This document shows, in pieces, positions 17,718-26,629 of a DNA stretch of 64,000 bases. The stretch spans positions 1 through 64,000 of the forward strand of contig NZ_JALDUI010000001.1 of assembly GCF_023115445.1 (NCBI RefSeq). Reading direction: 5' to 3'. A model generated the notes under the pieces. The model did not search any database. It had not been told where the DNA came from and saw only the letters and a list, made by a program, of their open reading frames with translations. This DNA comes from Streptococcus sp. oral taxon 431. Its GTDB lineage: Bacteria; Bacillota; Bacilli; Lactobacillales; Streptococcaceae. A program made the translations under genes and the position numbers. The number at the start of each line of letters is the position of its first letter. Position 1 is the stretch's first letter.

Positions 17718-18979
17718 GTTTTTAAATAGCTTAATGTTGTTTCAATATTTTCTAGGGGAACTTTTGCAAAATGATAAGGACAAGTCCCTATGTAGGATGA
17801 TTCGAAAAAGTCAAGACCTAGAGAACTGTGTTTGAGACTAGCAATTTTAGGAAACTGTCTCAAATCAAGTAAGATTCCATCGTGGAGTGGATAACTTGGG
17901 AGATTGATAGGATTGCTTTTTAAAAGTTTTTGAATCTTAGCTTGATTCTTTTCTTGGAGTATTAGTCTAGCTAGTCTATTTTTTTCGAATAATTGACTAT
18001 CAATGTAGAGAGATAAGGCCTTTTGCATAATGAGATTGTTATCATAGTCAAGGATATTTTTATAGGATACAAAGGCTTCTTTGATGGCATTTGGAAGAAT
18101 GAGGGCAGTAATCCGAAGAGCAGGAAAAAGGCTGGTAGAGAAGGATTTGATATAGATGACTAAATCATTTTGATCAAGGTAATGAAAGGTTTGACCCATT
18201 TTGGGATCTAGGTCTCCCAGATAGTCATCTTCTACGATGTAAATCTGATACTTGACAGCCAAATCTAGAATAGCTCGTTTTTCTTGGTCCGTATAGGAAT
18301 GTCCTAGAGGATAGTGAAAGCGTGGAATGGTATAGAAAAACTTAATCTTTCCAGTTTTAAAGTGTTCTTCTAGTTCATTTAGGTCAATCCCATCAATCCG
18401 TCGTTCAATGGTTTGATAAGGAAGCCCCTGAGCCAGCAGAAGTTGGTTCATTCGATGATAGGTAGGTTGCTCAACAAGAATTTCCTGCGCCTGACTCGGA
18501 AAGTCTATCTGAGAAAGGATAAAGAGAGCCTGTTGGGTTCCAGATGTAAGAACCAATTGGTCTGGTTTACTGTAGATAGCTTGCTCAAAGAGTAGTTTCT
18601 GAACGGACTGACGTAATTCTTCTAAGCCTTCTTGGTGTTCATAGTAGTTGTAGAGATAATTTTCTCGCCCAATCAAGCTCTCATTAACGCACAGACGAAA
18701 ATCATCATAGGCTGCTGCGTGTTCATCGTTAACTGAGATAATTAAGTCTTCATGACTGGTTTGTTGCTCCAATACATAATAACCACTTTGAGGTTTTGAG
18801 TAGATATATTTCTCGTATCGGAGTTCTAAGAGTGCGCGCTGTATGGTGTCTTTGCTACAGTGAAAATCTTGACTGAGTTTTCGGATAGATGGTAGGCGAC
18901 TTCCAGTGTGAAATCTACCTGATTCTATCTCGTTTTTTAGATAGTGAACGACTTGTTCATACTTGCTTTCTTGCTTCAT
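17651..18979 (-). CDS. MocR/PdxR-type GntR regulator with aminotransferase-like domain
   Basis: 442 residues. The N-terminal GntR winged helix (about 1-70: YLKNEIESGRFHTGSRLPSIRKLSQDF...) is followed by a class I aminotransferase-like domain (about 110-425) with the VEDDYLGDL motif. In most MocR proteins the PLP lysine sits in a GTFSKTL-like motif; here the aligned stretch is KSFSTSL, with Thr282 in the lysine position and Lys278 four residues earlier, so PLP binding is doubtful. The last 20 or so residues (ESGTEIGTSLEFDF...) are encoded by the repeat at 17541-17717. AGAGG ribosome binding site upstream of 18979. Target genes unknown; alsD lies upstream on the other strand, beyond a BOX element. 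Confidence 0.87.
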   Translation of the reverse strand: MKQESKYEQVVHYLKNEIESGRFHTGSRLPSIRKLSQDFHCSKDTIQRALLELRYEKYIYSKPQSGYYVLEQQTSHEDLIISVNDEHAAAYDDFRLCVNESLIGRENYLYNYYEHQEGLEELRQSVQKLLFEQAIYSKPDQLVLTSGTQQALFILSQIDFPSQAQEILVEQPTYHRMNQLLLAQGLPYQTIERRIDGIDLNELEEHFKTGKIKFFYTIPRFHYPLGHSYTDQEKRAILDLAVKYQIYIVEDDYLGDLDPKMGQTFHYLDQNDLVIYIKSFSTSLFPALRITALILPNAIKEAFVSYKNILDYDNNLIMQKALSLYIDSQLFEKNRLARLILQEKNQAKIQKLLKSNPINLPSYPLHDGILLDLRQFPKIASLKHSSLGLDFFESSYIGTCPYHFAKVPLENIETTLSYLKTESGTEIGTSLEFDFVVPPPHS

Positions 18980-19037
18980 CCTAGACCTCTCATGATTTTG
19001 TTACATTGTACCTTTTTTTTAGAAGTTTGGCAATGTT

Positions 19038-19323
19038 ATACTCTTCGAAAATCTCTTCAAACCGCGTCAACGTCGCCTTGCCGTAGGTATGGTTACTGAC
19101 TTCGTCAGTTCTATCCACAACCTCAAAACAGTGTTTTGAGCTGACTACGTCAGTTCTATCCACAACCTCAAAACAGTGTTTTGAGCTGACTACGTCAGTT
19201 CCATCTACAACCTCAAAGCAGTGCTTTGAGCTGACTTCGTCAGTTCTATCCACAACCTCAAAACAGTGTTTTGAGCAACCTGCGGCTAGTTTCCTAGTTT
19301 GCTCTTTGATTTTCATTGAGTAT
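19038..19323. repeat. BOX element, boxA-4x boxB-boxC
   Basis: A 286-bp element bounded by ATACTC...GAGTAT. boxA (ATACTCTTCGAAAATCTCTT...) is followed by four 45-bp boxB units (CTGACTTCGTCAGTT... CAAAACAGTGTTTTGAG) and boxC (CAACCTGCGGCTAG...). BOX is the well-known pneumococcal/S. mitis intergenic repeat with strong RNA folding potential. It fills the gap between the MocR gene and alsD. A long minus-strand frame across it is an artefact of the 45-bp period. Confidence 0.96.
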
Positions 19324-19360
19324 TAAAAGGCAGTCTAGCATTCAATTCTAATCAGAAATG

Positions 19361-19369
19361 TGATATACT
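19361..19369 (+). promoter_or_regulatory. Extended -10 of alsD
   Basis: TGA followed by TATACT (19364-19369), about 30 nt before the start codon and just outside the BOX element. Confidence 0.6.
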
Positions 19370-19399
19370 TAGTAAGTAAAATTTTCAAAGAAGAGTGAG

Positions 19400-20128
19400 A
19401 TGATGAAGGTGCAAGAACCAGTTAAATTATTCCAATACAATACTTTGGGAGCCTTGATGGCGGGACTTTACGGTGGAACCATGACCGTTGGTGAATTGCT
19501 TGAACATGGTGATTTAGGATTAGGAACCCTGGATTCTATCGATGGAGAATTGATTGTCTTAGATGGGAAAGCTTATCAGGCTAAGGGATCAGGTGAGAAA
19601 CCTGAAATTGTGGAAGTTTCACCAGATGCTTTGATCCCCTATGCAGCAGTTGTACCCCACCAGGCAGAAGTTATTTTCCGTCAGCGTTTTGAAATGACTG
19701 ATCAGGAACTTGAAAAACGTATTGAGTCCTATTATGATGGAGAGAATCTTTTCCGTTCCATCAAGATTCATGGTGATTTTAAACACATGCATGTGCGCAT
19801 GATTCCTAAGTCAACCTCTGAAACTAAGTTTGCAGAAGTAGCAACGCATCAGCCAGAGTATAGTCGCGAAAATGTTTCAGGAACCATCGTCGGTTTTTGG
19901 ACACCTGAAATTTTCCATGGAGTTAGTGTTGCTGGTTACCATCTACACTTTATCTCAGATGACCTAACCTTTGGTGGCCACGTTATGGACTTTGTCATCA
20001 AGGAAGGTATTGTAGAAGTGGGTGCAGTTGACCAGTTGGATCAACGTTTTCCTGTTCAGGATCGTCAATATCTATTTGCTAAGTTTAATGTTGACGAGAT
20101 GAAAAAAGATATCGATAAGTCAGAATAA
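19400..20128 (+). CDS. alsD: Alpha-acetolactate decarboxylase
   Basis: 242 residues of the AlsD/BudA family, converting 2-acetolactate to acetoin in overflow carbon metabolism; it also drains acetolactate from branched-chain amino-acid synthesis. It shows LFQYNTLGALMAGLYGG near the N-terminus, the Zn-binding His region HLHFISDDLTFGGHV and a conserved Glu in the N-terminal half. Length is normal. Two ATG codons in tandem (19400, 19403) follow AAGAAGAGTGAG; either may start. 12 nt separate it from the YhfC gene, suggesting co-transcription. Confidence 0.93.
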   Translation: MMKVQEPVKLFQYNTLGALMAGLYGGTMTVGELLEHGDLGLGTLDSIDGELIVLDGKAYQAKGSGEKPEIVEVSPDALIPYAAVVPHQAEVIFRQRFEMTDQELEKRIESYYDGENLFRSIKIHGDFKHMHVRMIPKSTSETKFAEVATHQPEYSRENVSGTIVGFWTPEIFHGVSVAGYHLHFISDDLTFGGHVMDFVIKEGIVEVGAVDQLDQRFPVQDRQYLFAKFNVDEMKKDIDKSE

Positions 20129-20140
20129 AAGGAGTCAAAT

Positions 20141-20893
20141 ATGAAAATTCATGTAATAATAACGATGGTGGCCTTGTTTGCCGTCCTCATTGCAGCAGTT
20201 TGGTACGCAAGAAAGAAATACAAGATTAATTTTGCAGTTTTGGGACTTGGGGCAGTTGCATTTTTTGCTTCATCTCAGGTCTTGGAGAAAATCGTTCATC
20301 TCTTGGTTCTTCATCCACAAAAGGATGGGACAGTTCCACTCATGACGGAAAATCCCCTTCTATATGTGATTTACGGGATCTGTATGGCTGCTTTGTTTGA
20401 AGAAACAGCTCGACTAATCTTTTTCAAATGGTTGAACAAAAAAAGAGAGATGGAAGATTCAGATGCCCTCGCCTATGGTCTTGGTCATGGTGGGCTAGAA
20501 ATGATTTATATCGGAATTGCAAGTTTACTCAATCTCTTCATCCTCTTTTCAGCAGTAGAATCGCAAAATCCAGCCATCATGCAACTCTTACCTGAGAGTA
20601 CGCTTGCTACGATTAACAATCTAGCAGCATGGCAGATTTACCTTTTGGGACTAGAGAGAATCCTAGCCTTACTTCTTCAAGTCGGTTTGACCTTCTGGGT
20701 TTATCAAGCAGTTCGCCAAAAGAAATGGATTTACCTAGTAGCGGCTTATGGTTTGCACGCCCTATTTGATTTGGCTCCGAGCCTATCTCAAGTTGGTTGG
20801 TTGTCAAATCCACTTCTCGTAGAAGGATTGTTAGCAGTGGAAGTTATTATTTTTATTTACTTTACAAAAACGATCTTTTATAAAAAGCAATAA
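20141..20893 (+). CDS. YhfC family intramembrane glutamic protease
   Basis: 250 residues with about seven membrane helices. Conserved family motifs: EETAR (residues about 86-90), GLGHGGLE in helix 4 and HALFD near the C-terminus, resembling CPBP/Abi-type intramembrane proteases where Glu and His form the active site. The YhfC family is assigned to this glutamic protease group; substrates are unknown. AAAGGAG ribosome binding site. Follows alsD in an apparent two-gene operon. Confidence 0.82.
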   Translation: MKIHVIITMVALFAVLIAAVWYARKKYKINFAVLGLGAVAFFASSQVLEKIVHLLVLHPQKDGTVPLMTENPLLYVIYGICMAALFEETARLIFFKWLNKKREMEDSDALAYGLGHGGLEMIYIGIASLLNLFILFSAVESQNPAIMQLLPESTLATINNLAAWQIYLLGLERILALLLQVGLTFWVYQAVRQKKWIYLVAAYGLHALFDLAPSLSQVGWLSNPLLVEGLLAVEVIIFIYFTKTIFYKKQ

Positions 20894-20896
20894 TAC

Positions 20897-20920
20897 AAAA
20901 AAGAGGTTCATCCTCTTTTT
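20897..20920 (+). terminator. Rho-independent terminator
   Basis: AAAAAAGAGG-TTCAT-CCTCTTTTT hairpin immediately after the YhfC gene. Confidence 0.85.
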
Positions 20921-20972
20921 AGTTTGAGCTTTTGAAAAAGCTAACCAAATCATCGAAAAAAAACGCTAAAAA

Positions 20973-20981
20973 TGGTATAAT
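20973..20981 (+). promoter_or_regulatory. Extended -10 promoter of murB
   Basis: TGG then TATAAT (20976-20981), 29 nt before the start; the -35 region is A-rich and weak. Confidence 0.7.
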
Positions 20982-21010
20982 GGAATGAATTTTATAAAAG
21001 GAATAGAAAA

Positions 21011-21916
21011 ATGACCGTATTAGATAAACTAAAAGAAACCTTAGAAGGAATCGATATTCGATTCGATGAACCGCTAAAAACTTATACCTATACCAAAGTT
21101 GGAGGGAAGGCAGATTATTTAGTTTTTCCACGCAATCGCTATGAGATGGCTCGTGTGGTAAAATTTGCCAATCAGGAAAACATTCCTTGGATGGTTCTTG
21201 GAAATGCAAGTAACATTATCGTCCGTGAGGGTGGAGTACGTGGCTTTGTAATCATGTGTGACAAGCTCAATAATGTTTCTGTTGATGGTTACACTATTGA
21301 GGCTGAAGCTGGAGCAAACTTGATTGAGACTACACGTATTGCCCTTCGTCATAGTTTGACTGGTTTTGAGTTCGCTTGTGGTATTCCAGGAAGCGTCGGT
21401 GGTGCTGTCTTTATGAATGCTGGCGCTTATGGTGGTGAGATTGCTCATGTTCTCCAGTCTTGTCAAATCTTGACTAAGGAAGGTGAAATCGAAACCTTGT
21501 CTGCTAAAGACTTGAACTTTGGTTACCGTCATTCAGCTATTCAAGCATCAGGGGCAGTAGTCCTTTCTGCTAAGTTCGCCCTAGCTCCAGGTAATCACCA
21601 AGTCATCAAACAGGAGATGGATCGCTTGACTCACCTTCGTGAACTCAAGCAACCTTTAGAGTATCCTTCATGTGGATCAGTTTTTAAACGTCCAGTGGAT
21701 CATTTTGCAGGTCAATTGATTGCAGAAGCAGGCTTGAAAGGTTATCGTATCGGTGGCGTCGAAGTCTCAGAAAAGCACGCAGGCTTTATGGTCAATATTG
21801 CTGATGGAACTGCTAAGGACTATGAGGAATTAATCGAGTCTGTCATTGAGAAGGTTAAAGAGCACTCAGGCGTTACCCTCGAGAGAGAAGTTCGAATCCT
21901 AGGAGAGCATGAATAA
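21011..21916 (+). CDS. murB: MurB, UDP-N-acetylenolpyruvoylglucosamine reductase
   Basis: 301 residues of the FAD-dependent enzyme that makes UDP-MurNAc for peptidoglycan. FAD-binding segments are visible: [30 protein letters not shown] and [21 protein letters not shown]. The catalytic serine region is [11 protein letters not shown], and [10 protein letters not shown] follows. It is the type II (short) form typical of Gram-positives. AAAGGAATAG ribosome binding site. murB directly precedes the pot genes, as in S. pneumoniae, and may feed transcripts into the potA leader. Confidence 0.95.
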   Translation: MTVLDKLKETLEGIDIRFDEPLKTYTYTKVGGKADYLVFPRNRYEMARVVKFANQENIPWMVLGNASNIIVREGGVRGFVIMCDKLNNVSVDGYTIEAEAGANLIETTRIALRHSLTGFEFACGIPGSVGGAVFMNAGAYGGEIAHVLQSCQILTKEGEIETLSAKDLNFGYRHSAIQASGAVVLSAKFALAPGNHQVIKQEMDRLTHLRELKQPLEYPSCGSVFKRPVDHFAGQLIAEAGLKGYRIGGVEVSEKHAGFMVNIADGTAKDYEELIESVIEKVKEHSGVTLEREVRILGEHE

Positions 21917-21925
21917 AATAAAAAT

Positions 21926-22068
21926 AGCCTAGCTGCTGCTAACTAGAATGTAGAGGGGGTGAAAGCCTATCGGTAGCGAAGATGCATGCAGGTGGTATAA
22001 CTCCCTGCAAGAGGTAGTGGCGGCCTGACAGAGCCCTGATCTGTTAATCTATGAAAAAGAAGGAATTT
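21926..22068 (+). ncRNA. Structured 5' leader of potABCD, candidate riboswitch or regulatory RNA
   Basis: A 159-nt gap between murB and potA with no coding frame but much G+C-rich, hairpin-forming sequence, unlike ordinary intergenic DNA here. Clear pairings: TGCAGG (21987-21992) with CCTGCA (22004-22009), and ACAGA (22028-22032) with TCTGT (22040-22044). CTAG pairs can close a further 5' stem. There is no T-rich terminator, so control of translation is more likely than attenuation. I do not recognise it as a named RNA family. Link to polyamine control is inferred only from the gene behind it. Confidence 0.55.
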
Positions 22069-22113
22069 ATGCCAATTGAAAAAACCAATTATCGAATTCA
22101 GAAACGTTTCTAA
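22051..22113 (+). CDS. Short ORF overlapping the potA start
   Basis: A 20-codon frame from ATG 22051 (internal ATG 22069) ends at TAA 22113, 38 nt inside potA and in another frame. The Shine-Dalgarno AAGAAGGA (22057-22064) is 4 nt from ATG 22069 but 11 nt from the potA TTG at 22076. Ribosomes could start on the short frame in preference to potA. May be a regulatory upstream ORF or chance. Confidence 0.3.
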   Translation: MKKKEFMPIEKTNYRIQKRF

Positions 22114-23233
22114 AGTTTTTGAAGATAGCAACACCAAGGTTCTCAAGGATATTAACTTTGAGTTGGAAGAAGGGAAGTTCTACACACTTCTCGGTGCCTC
22201 AGGATCTGGTAAATCAACCATCCTCAATATCATTGCGGGTTTGTTGGATGCAACAACTGGTGATATCATGCTAGACGGTGTCCGTATCAATGATATCCCA
22301 ACCAATAAACGAGATGTTCATACGGTCTTCCAGTCTTACGCCTTGTTCCCACATATGAATGTGTTTGAAAATGTTGCTTTTCCATTGCGATTGCGTAAGG
22401 TCGATAAAAAAGAAATCGAACAACGTGTATTAGAAGTTCTCAAAATGGTACAGTTGGAAGGTTTCGAAAAACGTTCAATCCGTAAACTATCTGGAGGACA
22501 ACGTCAGCGTGTGGCCATTGCGCGTGCGATTATCAACCAACCTCGTGTGGTACTCTTGGATGAGCCTTTGTCAGCCTTGGACTTGAAATTGCGAACAGAC
22601 ATGCAGTACGAACTGCGTGAACTGCAACAGCGATTGGGGATTACCTTTGTCTTTGTTACCCACGATCAAGAAGAAGCCTTGGCTATGAGTGACTGGATTT
22701 TCGTTATGAATGATGGTGAAATTGTTCAGTCAGGAACACCAGTTGACATCTACGATGAGCCTATCAACCACTTTGTAGCCACCTTTATCGGTGAATCCAA
22801 TATCCTGCCTGGAACTATGATTGAGGACTACTTGGTTGAGTTCAATGGCAAACGCTTTGAAGCGGTCGACGGTGGGATGAAGCCAAATGAACCGGTCGAA
22901 GTTGTGATTCGCCCAGAGGACTTGCGCATTACCCTTCCAGAAGAAGGAAAACTTCAAGTGAAGGTCGATACTCAGCTTTTCCGTGGGGTTCACTATGAGA
23001 TTATCGCCTATGACGAACTTGGCAACGAATGGATGATCCACTCGACTCGTAAAGCCATCGTGGGTGAGGAAATCGGTCTGGACTTTGAACCAGAAGACAT
23101 CCACATCATGCGTCTTAATGAAACAGAAGAAGAGTTCGATGCTCGTATCGAAGAGTACGTAGAAATCGAAGAGCAAGAAGCAGGTTTGATTAATGCTATC
23201 GAGGAGGAAAGAGATGAAGAAAACAACCTCTAA
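22076..23233 (+). CDS. potA: PotA, spermidine/putrescine ABC transporter ATPase
   Basis: 385 residues. ABC domain: Walker [10 protein letters not shown]-loop VFQSYALFP, signature LSGGQRQR, Walker [13 protein letters not shown], switch VTHDQEEA; followed by a TOBE domain (about 270-370) and an acidic tail. The start is TTG, giving MKKPIIEF, the known family N-terminus; ATGs just upstream are out of frame. Rare start and long Shine-Dalgarno spacing suggest weak or regulated initiation. Powers polyamine uptake by PotBC. Overlaps potB by 20 nt. Confidence 0.93.
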   Translation: MKKPIIEFRNVSKVFEDSNTKVLKDINFELEEGKFYTLLGASGSGKSTILNIIAGLLDATTGDIMLDGVRINDIPTNKRDVHTVFQSYALFPHMNVFENVAFPLRLRKVDKKEIEQRVLEVLKMVQLEGFEKRSIRKLSGGQRQRVAIARAIINQPRVVLLDEPLSALDLKLRTDMQYELRELQQRLGITFVFVTHDQEEALAMSDWIFVMNDGEIVQSGTPVDIYDEPINHFVATFIGESNILPGTMIEDYLVEFNGKRFEAVDGGMKPNEPVEVVIRPEDLRITLPEEGKLQVKVDTQLFRGVHYEIIAYDELGNEWMIHSTRKAIVGEEIGLDFEPEDIHIMRLNETEEEFDARIEEYVEIEEQEAGLINAIEEERDEENNL

Positions 23234-24020
23234 ACTCTTTGTAGTGCCCTACATGCTTTGGATTGCACTCTTTGTTTTGGCACCTTTGGTCTTGATTTTT
23301 GGGCAATCCTTTTTCAACATCGAAGGCCAGTTCAGTTTAGAAAACTATAAATCTTATTTTGCGTCACAAAACTTGACCTATCTCAAAATGAGTTTTAACT
23401 CAGTTCTTTATGCAGGGATTGTAACTCTAGTGACGCTACTTATCAGCTACCCAACAGCCCTTTTCTTGACCCGCCTCAAACACCGTCAACTCTGGCTCAT
23501 GCTGATCATCTTGCCAACTTGGATCAACCTGCTCCTTAAAGCCTATGCCTTTATCGGGATTTTTGGGCAAAATGGCTCTATCAACCAATTCCTTGAATTT
23601 ATCGGAATCGGTTCGCAGCAGTTACTCTTTACGGATTTCTCATTTATCTTTGTTGCAAGCTACATCGAGCTTCCATTTATGATTTTACCTATCTTCAATG
23701 TCTTGGATGATATGGATAATAACCTTATCAATGCGAGCTATGACCTTGGTGCAACCAAGTGGGAAACTTTCCGTCATGTCATCTTTCCTCTGTCTATGAA
23801 TGGAGTGCGAAGTGGTGTCCAATCTGTCTTTATCCCGAGTTTAAGTCTCTTCATGCTGACACGTTTGATTGGGGGGAACCGAGTGATTACCTTAGGGACT
23901 GCCATCGAGCAGAACTTCCTGACAAACGATAATTACGGTATGGGTTCAACTATCGGTGTTGTTCTTATCCTGACCATGTTTATCACCATGTGGGTGACTA
24001 AGGAAAGGAGAGAACGATGA
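23214..24020 (+). CDS. potB: PotB, polyamine ABC transporter permease
   Basis: 268 residues, six membrane helices, with the coupling loop [23 protein letters not shown] 23214 is preceded by GAGGAGGAAAGAG and is preferred to the upstream 23193 start, which would add seven residues inside potA. Forms the polyamine channel with PotC. Confidence 0.93.
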   Translation: MKKTTSKLFVVPYMLWIALFVLAPLVLIFGQSFFNIEGQFSLENYKSYFASQNLTYLKMSFNSVLYAGIVTLVTLLISYPTALFLTRLKHRQLWLMLIILPTWINLLLKAYAFIGIFGQNGSINQFLEFIGIGSQQLLFTDFSFIFVASYIELPFMILPIFNVLDDMDNNLINASYDLGATKWETFRHVIFPLSMNGVRSGVQSVFIPSLSLFMLTRLIGGNRVITLGTAIEQNFLTNDNYGMGSTIGVVLILTMFITMWVTKERRER

Positions 24021-24790
24021 AAAAATTATCAAATCTTTACCTAGCCTTTGTCTTTATCGTCCTCTATCTGCCAATCTTTTACTTGATTGGTTATGCCTTC
24101 AATGCTGGGGATGATATGAATAGCTTTACAGGCTTTAGTTTGTCTCACTTTGAAACCATGTTTGGCGATGGAAGACTCATGCTCATCTTGGTTCAGACAT
24201 TTTTACTAGCCTTCCTATCAGCCCTGATTGCGACTGTTATTGGGACTTTCGGTGCTATCTACATCTACCAATCACGCAAAAAATATCAAGAAGCCTTCCT
24301 ATCACTCAATAACATTTTGATGGTTGCCCCAGACGTTATGATTGGTGCCAGCTTCTTGATTCTCTTTACACAACTCAAGTTTTCTCTTGGCTTTCTGACG
24401 GTTCTGTCTAGTCATGTGGCCTTCTCCATTCCAATCGTAGTGCTCATGGTCTTGCCTCGATTAAAAGAGATGAATGGAGATATGATTCATGCGGCCTATG
24501 ACCTTGGTGCCAGTCAGTTCCAAATGTTTAAGGAAATTATGCTTCCTTATTTAACGCCGTCTATCATCGCAGGTTACTTCATGGCTTTCACCTATTCCCT
24601 AGATGACTTTGCCGTGACCTTCTTTGTAACGGGGAATGGTTTTTCAACCCTCTCAGTCGAGATTTACTCTCGGGCTCGTAAGGGGATTTCCTTAGAAATC
24701 AATGCTCTTTCAGCCTTGGTCTTCCTTTTTAGTATTATCCTGGTTGTTGGATATTACTTCATTTCACGTGATAAGGAGGATCAAGCATGA
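24017..24790 (+). CDS. potC: PotC, polyamine ABC transporter permease
   Basis: 257 residues, six membrane helices, coupling loop HAAYDLGASQFQMFKEIMLP and the LDDFAVTFF motif typical of PotC. Starts with a 4-nt ATGA overlap of potB and overlaps potD by 4 nt. GGAAAGGAG upstream. Confidence 0.94.
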   Translation: MKKLSNLYLAFVFIVLYLPIFYLIGYAFNAGDDMNSFTGFSLSHFETMFGDGRLMLILVQTFLLAFLSALIATVIGTFGAIYIYQSRKKYQEAFLSLNNILMVAPDVMIGASFLILFTQLKFSLGFLTVLSSHVAFSIPIVVLMVLPRLKEMNGDMIHAAYDLGASQFQMFKEIMLPYLTPSIIAGYFMAFTYSLDDFAVTFFVTGNGFSTLSVEIYSRARKGISLEINALSALVFLFSIILVVGYYFISRDKEDQA

Positions 24791-25857
24791 AACGACTCTA
24801 TTCATTTTTAGCAGGAATTTTAGCGATTATCCTAGTCTTGTGGGGAATTTCCTACCATTTGGACAGTAAAATCAATAGTCGTGATAGTCAAAAATTGGTC
24901 ATCTATAACTGGGGAGATTATATCGATCCAGACTTGATTGAACAATTTACAGAAGAAACAGGAATCCAAGTCCAGTATGAGACCTTTGACTCCAACGAAG
25001 CCATGTATACCAAGATTAAGCAGGGGGGTACAACCTATGATATTGCCATCCCAAGTGAGTACATGATTAACAAGATGAAGGATGAAGACCTTCTAGTTCC
25101 ACTGGATTATAGTAAGATTGAGGGCCTTGAGAATATCGGTCCAGAGTTTCTCAACCAGTCCTTTGACCCAAACAATCAGTACTCTATCCCATACTTCTGG
25201 GGGACCTTGGGAATCGTCTACAATGAGACTATGGTGGAAGAAGCGCCTGAACATTGGGATGACCTTTGGAAGCCAGAGTATAAAAACTCTATTATGCTTT
25301 TTGATGGGGCGCGTGAAGTACTTGGTTTAGGTCTTAACTCACTAGGCTATAGCCTCAACTCTAAAGATCCACAGCAGTTGGAGGAAACGGTCGATAAGCT
25401 CTACAAGCTAACTCCAAATATCAAGGCTATTGTGGCGGATGAGATGAAGGGGTACATGATTCAGAATAACGCTGCCATCGGTGTGACCTTCTCTGGTGAA
25501 GCCAGTCAGATGCTAGAGAAAAATGAAAATCTCCGCTATGTTGTTCCGACAGAGGCCAGCAACCTTTGGTTTGACAATATGGTGATACCTAAGACAGTTA
25601 AGAACCAGGACGCAGCCTATGCCTTTATCAACTTTATGTTGAAGCCCGAAAATGCTCTAAAAAATGCAGAATATGTCGGCTATTCAACACCAAACAATGC
25701 TGCTAAGGAAATGCTCCCTGAGGAGACAAAAGAGGATAAGTCCTTCTATCCTGATGCAGACACTATAAAACACTTGGAAGTCTATGAGAAGTTTGACCAT
25801 AAATGGACAGGAAAATATAGTGACCTCTTCCTACAATTTAAAATGTATCGGAAGTAG
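24787..25857 (+). CDS. potD: PotD, spermidine/putrescine-binding protein
   Basis: 356 residues of the PotD/PotF family: LVIYNWGDYIDPDLIEQF at the start of the mature domain, then DIAIPSEYM, SIPYFWGTLGIVYN and SNLWFDNMVIPKT, the segments lining the polyamine site. The N-terminal hydrophobic segment (about 5-24) has no lipobox cysteine, so the protein is membrane-anchored by, or released from, a signal peptide rather than lipidated. Last gene of potABCD, with AAGGAGG upstream. Confidence 0.94.
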   Translation: MKRLYSFLAGILAIILVLWGISYHLDSKINSRDSQKLVIYNWGDYIDPDLIEQFTEETGIQVQYETFDSNEAMYTKIKQGGTTYDIAIPSEYMINKMKDEDLLVPLDYSKIEGLENIGPEFLNQSFDPNNQYSIPYFWGTLGIVYNETMVEEAPEHWDDLWKPEYKNSIMLFDGAREVLGLGLNSLGYSLNSKDPQQLEETVDKLYKLTPNIKAIVADEMKGYMIQNNAAIGVTFSGEASQMLEKNENLRYVVPTEASNLWFDNMVIPKTVKNQDAAYAFINFMLKPENALKNAEYVGYSTPNNAAKEMLPEETKEDKSFYPDADTIKHLEVYEKFDHKWTGKYSDLFLQFKMYRK

Positions 25858-25871
25858 GAATAGATAAAAAG

Positions 25872-25903
25872 AACGAATCAGTAACAGCTGGTTCGTTTTT
25901 TGA
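25872..25903 (+). terminator. Terminator of potABCD
   Basis: 10-bp stem AACGAATCAG/CTGGTTCGTT with a 6-nt loop and a T6 tail. Confidence 0.88.
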
Positions 25904-25926
25904 ATAGTTGTATAGCTGTATATTTT

Positions 25927-26034
25927 TATAGTGAATTAAAATAAGATGCGAACAGAGAGATTAGGAAAGTCAAACTAATTTCTAGAAATATTTTTAGCAG
26001 TTGTAGTGTACTGCTCTAGATTCAATACACTATA
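25927..26034. repeat. RUP-like element
   Basis: A 108-bp segment with inverted ends TATAGTG.../...CACTATA, an internal AAATAAGA near one end and TTCTAG/CTCTAGATTCAAT near the other. It matches in size and layout the RUP repeat of pneumococcus, a non-coding element with ends like IS630-Spn1 and thought to be moved by that transposase. Sits between potD and the small membrane protein gene. Confidence 0.75.
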
Positions 26035-26104
26035 CTATCCTATTTGCTTATTTTATAGCCTAGTAGTATACTAAGTTTATAATAATAGAAAGCGGTAACA
26101 AATC

Positions 26105-26356
26105 ATGAAAATGTCTACTTTTTTCAAAAAAAGTTACTGGCCAATCTTTTTGATTGTTAACGAAACAATTATACTATTCCATTTAAAGGATGGCTTGGAT
26201 CGACAATACCTAACAACTGATTCCATACATTTGGTGATAGGTTACTTTATATTTGCAAATATTTTCATAGCTATCTTTAACAATTCAAAACTTTGGAATA
26301 AAAGTTGGGATAAAAAGAAAAATGGCAGTAAGAAAAAATATATCCTGAAAAAGTAA
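26105..26356 (+). CDS. Small membrane protein, unknown function
   Basis: 83 residues with two probable membrane helices (about 12-27 and 40-59) and a very basic tail (KKKNGSKKKYILKK). I do not recognise a family. The ribosome binding site is weak (AAAGCGGTAACA). It stands alone between a RUP-like element and the alanine T-box, so it may be an accessory or decaying gene. The lack of overlapping alternatives and the sensible membrane topology favour a real protein. Confidence 0.5.
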   Translation: MKMSTFFKKSYWPIFLIVNETIILFHLKDGLDRQYLTTDSIHLVIGYFIFANIFIAIFNNSKLWNKSWDKKKNGSKKKYILKK

Positions 26357-26401
26357 TCAGAGATATAGGGAGTTGGTTATTTAAATGAGGATTATTTCCA
26401 G

Positions 26402-26430
26402 TTGACGCAGACTTAAAAAAACGATATAAT
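26402..26430 (+). promoter_or_regulatory. Promoter of the T-box transcript
   Basis: TTGACG (26402-26407), 17-nt spacer, TATAAT (26425-26430). Confidence 0.85.
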
Positions 26431-26436
26431 AAGAAA

Positions 26437-26605
26437 GTTGAGAATTGATTTTCTCTCCATCTTAGTTCAGAGAATTGGCGGTGCTGCGAGCCATCTAAGA
26501 TAGAAAATCATGCTACTCGATTGTAACAATTGCATAAGAATCAAGAATGACAAGTTCATTGAATGAAGGTGGTACCGCGGTTTTTCGCCCTTCGTGATAT
26601 GGATT
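26437..26605 (+). ncRNA. T-box riboswitch, alanine specific
   Basis: Conserved T-box segment AAGGTGGTACCGCGG (26566-26580) with the following CGCCCTTC that completes the terminator/antiterminator. Upstream stem I carries the distal motif GGCGGTGCTGCGAGCC and a specifier loop with GCT (26512-26514), an alanine codon. Uncharged tRNA-Ala should promote readthrough into the LURP-one gene and alaS. Confidence 0.93.
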
Positions 26606-26629
26606 TGTCTTTTATTTTTGGAGGTGCAT

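Noticed and set aside
18990-19316. 108-codon minus-strand ORF with repeated SKHCFEVVDRTDEVS units
   Set aside because: It lies over the BOX element; the 45-bp boxB period keeps any open frame open. No ribosome binding site, and the same peptide appears at the other BOX copy.
20985-21014. Nine-codon ORF overlapping the murB start by ATGA
   Set aside because: Its ATG lies at or before the predicted transcription start and it has no ribosome binding site; probably chance.
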